Shown one piece after another: positions 6,454-10,702 of a DNA stretch of 10,702 bases. A model generated the notes under the pieces. It saw only the letters and a program-made list of their open reading frames with translations, was not told the origin of the DNA and searched no databases. Every line of letters begins with the position of its first letter. Positions within the stretch are counted from its first letter, which is position 1. A program made the position numbers and the translations under genes. The stretch comes from Pseudomonadota bacterium (GTDB lineage: Bacteria; Pseudomonadota; Alphaproteobacteria; Acetobacterales; Acetobacteraceae), in contig JAJZVE010000106.1 of the NCBI GenBank assembly GCA_021845835.1, positions 1 through 10,702 of the forward strand, given 5' to 3'.

Positions 6454-7551
6454 CTAGCCCTTTTGCGTTCCGGCACCGCCCGGTGCCGCACGCCCGCCGG
6501 CCGCAAGACCGCGGCCGGAGTCCCTCGCCCCGCGGAACCGGCGCAGCACGGCAGCGCGCCGTCCGGGTTCCTCGACGAACAGGTAGAACACGATCGCGAT
6601 CAGGAAGATCAGCCCCTGCACCGTGCGCACCCAGGCGCCGGTGAGGCCGGAGGCAACCAGTCCGGCCTCGACCATCCAGATGATGAAGCAGCCGAACACG
6701 GTGCCGACGATGGTGGCGCGCCCGCCGAAGATCGAAGTGCCGCCGATCAGCACCGCCGCGATCGCGGTCAGCAGATAGCCCTGGCCCTGGTTACCGAAAT
6801 AATTCTTGTTCTCCAGCGTCAGCATCATCGCCGCGATCGCCGCGAGCGTGCCCATCAGCGTGTACAGCCTGATCTTCTCGCGCTCGACGTTGATGCCGAC
6901 GACGCGCGCCACGTCGTTGGAATCGCCGATGAACAGGACGTGCTCGCCGAAGCGGTGGCGGTTCAGGATGAACCACAGGAACACCAGGATCAGCACCGTC
7001 CACACCGCCTGCACGGAAATCTGGTCCTGCCAGGCGACCGAGTTGGGATCGCCGAAATTGCCGACGATCAATTTCCAGACGCTGCTGTCCTCGGCGCCGC
7101 GCAGCGCGTAGGACTTGCCGCCCGACAGCACCGTCGCCATGCCGGACCAGAAGAACTGCGTGCCCAGGGTCGCGATGAAGCTCGGGATGCCGATGCGCGC
7201 GATCAGCAGCCCGTTCACCACGCCGACCAGCACGCCCGACAGCAGCCCGCCGAGCACGGCGAGCCAGCCGAGATGGTACTCCTTGAACAGCACCGCGAAG
7301 GTGAAGCCGGAAAAGGCGATGACGGAAGGAAAGGACAGGTCGATCTCGCCCGCGCCGATCACGAAGGTCAGGCCCGTCGCCAGCAGGATCAGCGGCGGCG
7401 CGGTGGACAGCAGCGTGGTGTAGATCTGCGGCGCCAGGAACACTTCCGGCGCCGTGTACATGAACAGCCCCAGCATCAGCGCGAACACGACGATGATCGG
7501 CAGCCCCTCGATGCGGGCAAACAGGCCGGGGCTTGCGGTGCGGTCGGACAT
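6454..7551 (-). CDS. Sugar ABC transporter permease (RbsC-type, BPD_transp_2)
   Basis: A 365-residue inner-membrane protein forming the channel of the importer. Family landmarks are GAGEIDLSFPSVIAFSG (66-82), NGLLIARIGIPSFIATLGT (113-131) and the region from AAVLIGGTSIFGG (264-276) to WMVEAGLV. Hydrophobic segments at about 17-40, 48-65, 73-90, 94-112, 182-195, 230-244, 260-292 and 308-325 give roughly eight to ten spans. The hydrophilic loop 199-228 (FGEHVLFIGDSNDVARVVGIN) resembles the family's cytoplasmic ATPase-contact loop. The basic, glycine-rich tail after residue 328 is longer than usual and probably cytoplasmic. It starts 12 nt after the ATPase stop with a GGAG-containing leader, so translation is probably coupled. 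Substrate unknown. Confidence 0.93.
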   Translation of the reverse strand: MSDRTASPGLFARIEGLPIIVVFALMLGLFMYTAPEVFLAPQIYTTLLSTAPPLILLATGLTFVIGAGEIDLSFPSVIAFSGFTFAVLFKEYHLGWLAVLGGLLSGVLVGVVNGLLIARIGIPSFIATLGTQFFWSGMATVLSGGKSYALRGAEDSSVWKLIVGNFGDPNSVAWQDQISVQAVWTVLILVFLWFILNRHRFGEHVLFIGDSNDVARVVGINVEREKIRLYTLMGTLAAIAAMMLTLENKNYFGNQGQGYLLTAIAAVLIGGTSIFGGRATIVGTVFGCFIIWMVEAGLVASGLTGAWVRTVQGLIFLIAIVFYLFVEEPGRRAAVLRRFRGARDSGRGLAAGGRAAPGGAGTQKG

Positions 7552-7563
7552 GCGGCGCTCCGC

Positions 7564-8364
7564 TCAGTGATGCTGTTGCAGGTCGATCAGGTATTCGGTG
7601 AGCTCCGGCACGGTCATGTCGCGCGGGCTGATATCGGCGACGATCTCGCCGCGGTCCAGCACCACCATCCGGTCGGCGACCTCATGCACATGGGCCAGGT
7701 TGTGCTCGATATAGATGCAGGCGTGGCCGGACTGTTTTATTCTTCGCACGAAGTCGAGCACCTTCCGCACTTCCTTGACCGCCAGCGCCACCGTCGGCTC
7801 GTCGAGGATGATGAGGTCGGAATTGAAGTGCATCGCCCGCCCGATGGCGATGCCCTGGCGCTCGCCGCCCGACAACTGCTTGACCGTCGACTCGACGCTG
7901 ATGCCGGCGCCGCGGAAGCCGATGGTGTTCAGCAGGATGTCCTGCGCGATCCGCTTCTGTTCGCGCACGCGGATGAAGCCGAAGCGGTCGGTGATCTGCC
8001 GGCCGACGAAGAAGTTGCGCCACAGCGGCTGCTTCTCGCCCAGCGACCTGTCCTGATAGACGGTCTCGATCGACATCGCGTGCGCCATGCCGACCGAATG
8101 GTGGCCGAGGTCGATCTCGCGGTCGCGCACGTAGATGCGGCCCGCGCTGGGCGGGATCACGCCGGTCAGCACCTTGATCAGCGTCGATTTGCCGGCGCCG
8201 TTGTCGCCGATCAGGCCGACGATCTCGTTGCGCCCGATCGCCAGGTTGATGTCGCGCAGCGCATGCACGGCACCAAAATACTTCTGCACCCCCTCCATGC
8301 GGACGATGTGGGCGAAGTCGCCGCCGGCCGGCCCGGCCCGGTCGCTGTCGAGGCGCGCTGTCAT
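7564..8364 (-). CDS. Sugar ABC transporter ATPase, single nucleotide-binding domain
   Basis: A 266-residue ATPase powering the importer, with one ABC domain (resembling FrcA) instead of the fused pair of RbsA-type proteins. Seen: Walker A GDNGAGKS (53-60), Q-loop Q104 (VYQD), signature LSGGERQGIAIGRA (164-177), Walker B LIILDEP (184-190) with catalytic E189, and H-loop H221 (CIYIEHNL). All key residues are intact, so a homodimer should be active. It is the first gene of the minus-strand operon and lies divergent from the lactonase gene. I kept ATG 8364; GGAGGAG lies 15 nt upstream and a weaker AGGACG closer. M23 (at 8298) is an alternative start without a visible ribosome binding site, and it would still include the whole ABC domain. 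Confidence 0.93.
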   Translation of the reverse strand: MTARLDSDRAGPAGGDFAHIVRMEGVQKYFGAVHALRDINLAIGRNEIVGLIGDNGAGKSTLIKVLTGVIPPSAGRIYVRDREIDLGHHSVGMAHAMSIETVYQDRSLGEKQPLWRNFFVGRQITDRFGFIRVREQKRIAQDILLNTIGFRGAGISVESTVKQLSGGERQGIAIGRAMHFNSDLIILDEPTVALAVKEVRKVLDFVRRIKQSGHACIYIEHNLAHVHEVADRMVVLDRGEIVADISPRDMTVPELTEYLIDLQQHH

Positions 8365-8417
8365 GCCTGCGTCCTGTGTCTCCTCCGCGCCGCCCGACCG
8401 GGCAGCATTTGTCAGGC

Positions 8418-8446
8418 ATTTGGCCGTATTCGGTTCCGCATGTCAA
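8418..8446 (-). promoter_or_regulatory. Candidate promoter of the ABC importer operon
   Basis: On the minus strand a perfect TTGACA (8446-8441) is followed after 17 bp by CCAAAT (8423-8418, 3/6). The start point would be near 8411, about 47 nt before the ATPase ATG. The weak -10 suggests a promoter that needs an activator or is moderately used. No convincing promoter was found for the divergent lactonase gene. Confidence 0.35.
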
Positions 8447-8464
8447 CCGCGCGGTGCAGACATG
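8439..8464. promoter_or_regulatory. Nested inverted repeat in the divergent promoter region, candidate operator
   Basis: CATGTC (8439-8444) and GACATG (8459-8464) form a 6-bp inverted repeat. Between them lies a perfect 10-bp palindrome ACCGCGCGGT (8446-8455) with its centre one base off that of the outer repeat. The left outer arm overlaps the predicted -35 of the ABC operon. A sugar-responsive regulator (for example LacI- or GntR-type) could bind here and control both directions. No regulator gene for it is visible in the window. Confidence 0.35.
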
Positions 8465-8536
8465 GCGGACGGGCGGCGATGGGTTATGCTTCAGCCGGGG
8501 CGGCCCGGCCGCGACGCAACGGGAGGGAAAAAGGGA

Positions 8537-9454
8537 ATGAGCGAGAACCCGCATATCGTGCTCGATCCGCGTTTCAACGCGGTCATCTTCCCCCATACCA
8601 AAATGGAAAAGGTGTGGACCGGCGCGCGCTGGATGGAAGGGCCGGCGTATTTCCCTGCTGGGCGCTACCTGATCGTCTCCGACATCCCGAATGATCGGCT
8701 GCTGCGCTACGACGAATGCGGCAACACCGTCTCCGTGTTCCGTTCCCCCTGCTTCAACGAGAACGGCCACACGGTCGATCGCCAGGGCCGCCTGATCTCC
8801 TGCGAGCACCGCGGCCGGGCCGTCAGCCGCACCGAGTTCGACGGCAGCCGCACCGTGCTCGCCGCGCACCACCGCGGCAAGCGGCTCAACTCGCCGAACG
8901 ACGTCGTGGTTAAGTCAGACAATTCGATCTGGTTCACCGATCCCAGCTACGGCATCGACAGCGAATACGAGGGCGACAAGCTGCCGCAGGAGCAGGACGG
9001 CTGCTACGTCTATCGCATCGACCCCGCCGGCGGCGATCCGGTGCCGGTGATCACGACCATGCACAAGCCCAACGGCATCGCCTTCTCTCCCGACGAGAGC
9101 CTGCTCTACATCGCCGACACCGGCATGACGCACGATCCCGCCGTCGCGCCGGTGATCCGCGTCTTTCGCGTGAACCCGGACGGGCGCAGCGTGGGCGAGG
9201 GGCGGGTGTTCGCGACCTGCACGGCCGGGCTTTATGACGGATTCCGGATCGACATCCACGGTAACCTGTGGACCTCCACCGGCGAGGGCGTGGAGTGCTA
9301 CCACCCCGACGGCACGCTGCTGGGCAGGATTCCGGTGCCGGAGATCGTCGCCAACGTCACCTTCGGCGGCCCCAAGCGCAACCGTCTCTATATCTGCGGC
9401 CAGACCTCGCTCTACTCCCTGTTCCTCAACACGCAGGGACCGAAATACTGCTGA
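8537..9454 (+). CDS. SMP-30/gluconolactonase/LRE-family sugar lactonase
   Basis: A 305-residue six-bladed beta-propeller hydrolase of the SMP-30 family, which opens aldonolactones (such as glucono-, xylono- or arabinonolactone) to the free sugar acid using a divalent metal. By family comparison the metal ligands are E34 (WMEGPAYF), N179 (KPNGIAFSPD) and D234 (YDGFRIDIHGNLW), and N118 (LNSPNDVVV) is the substrate-side asparagine. All four are present. Other family marks are WFTDPSYGI and LLYIADTG. There is no signal peptide, so it should act in the cytoplasm. The start follows GGGAGGGAAAAAGGGA; an upstream in-frame extension to 8135 runs antisense through the ABC ATPase gene and is rejected. 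It is divergent from one sugar importer and 94 nt upstream of another, which suggests a role in oxidative sugar breakdown. The exact lactone is unknown. Confidence 0.92.
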   Translation: MSENPHIVLDPRFNAVIFPHTKMEKVWTGARWMEGPAYFPAGRYLIVSDIPNDRLLRYDECGNTVSVFRSPCFNENGHTVDRQGRLISCEHRGRAVSRTEFDGSRTVLAAHHRGKRLNSPNDVVVKSDNSIWFTDPSYGIDSEYEGDKLPQEQDGCYVYRIDPAGGDPVPVITTMHKPNGIAFSPDESLLYIADTGMTHDPAVAPVIRVFRVNPDGRSVGEGRVFATCTAGLYDGFRIDIHGNLWTSTGEGVECYHPDGTLLGRIPVPEIVANVTFGGPKRNRLYICGQTSLYSLFLNTQGPKYC

Positions 9455-9548
9455 TGGGATTGCGGTTGCGCAGGCGCGCCGACTAGGGTTCCCTGTGCAG
9501 CAGTCCGCGCCGGCCGCAAGAAGCCGGAGCGGAGGGAGAAACGTCCGC
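9455..9548 (+). other. Gap between lactonase and second ABC ATPase
   Basis: These 94 bases hold no gene and no convincing terminator. A short CCGGC/GCCGG pair (5-bp arms, 8-base loop) lacks a T tract. The only clear signal is the ribosome binding site GGAGGGAG at 9531-9538 serving the GTG at 9549. Read-through from the lactonase gene is therefore likely. Confidence 0.5.

Positions 9549-10702
<1,154 letters not shown>

Noticed and set aside
8135..8536. N-terminal extension of the lactonase to 8135.
   Set aside because: It runs antisense through the ABC ATPase gene. SMP-30 proteins are about 300 residues, and a strong ribosome binding site precedes ATG 8537.
6463..8694. A 743-codon plus-strand frame across the ABC importer genes.
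   Set aside because: Antisense to the permease and ATPase, both with full motifs, and biased in composition with no recognisable domain.
9511..9528. Short CCGGC/GCCGG hairpin after the lactonase gene.
   Set aside because: Only 5-bp arms and no T tract; in DNA this GC-rich it is expected by chance.

Overview
The window is high-GC DNA (most third codon positions are G or C) and reads as accessory chromosome of an alphaproteobacterium. I infer Rhodospirillales or a relative (Acetobacteraceae, Azospirillaceae). The basis is a large secreted protein with the Hint_2 domain typical of that group, a DUF2852 protein, and sugar ABC transporters of alphaproteobacterial type. No taxonomic search was possible.

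Region 1 (1-4087, minus strand) is one very long gene that runs off the left edge. It has about 3.5 tandem glycine/serine/threonine/asparagine-rich beta-repeats, then a serralysin-type M10 zinc protease with an intact zinc motif and Met-turn, then a degenerate calcium-binding RTX segment, then a Hint (hedgehog/intein-type) self-processing domain. It is probably an exported, self-processed surface or extracellular protease.

Region 2 (4088-5411, plus strand) carries a divergently transcribed TetR-family repressor and a small single-pass membrane protein of the DUF2852 family, closed by a strong intrinsic terminator. A perfect 21-bp palindrome lies between a consensus -35 box and the DUF2852 start. 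A second copy, 16/21 identical, ends on the start codon of the TetR gene. This looks like an autoregulated repressor controlling its neighbour.

Region 3 (5424-8364, minus strand) is a complete sugar-type ABC importer operon in the order ATPase, permease, periplasmic binding protein, with 12- and 31-nt gaps. Region 4 (8537-10702, plus strand) starts divergently from it. It has an SMP-30/gluconolactonase-family lactonase with all metal ligands in place, then the first gene of a second sugar ABC importer: a two-domain ATPase with a GTG start, cut by the right edge. The lactonase between two importers suggests uptake of a sugar or sugar acid followed by oxidation to a lactone and hydrolysis to the aldonate. 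The substrate cannot be read from sequence.

No RNA genes, CRISPR arrays, insertion sequences or phage genes were seen. The best candidates for something undescribed are the repeat-M10-RTX-Hint protease architecture and the TetR/DUF2852 operator pair.
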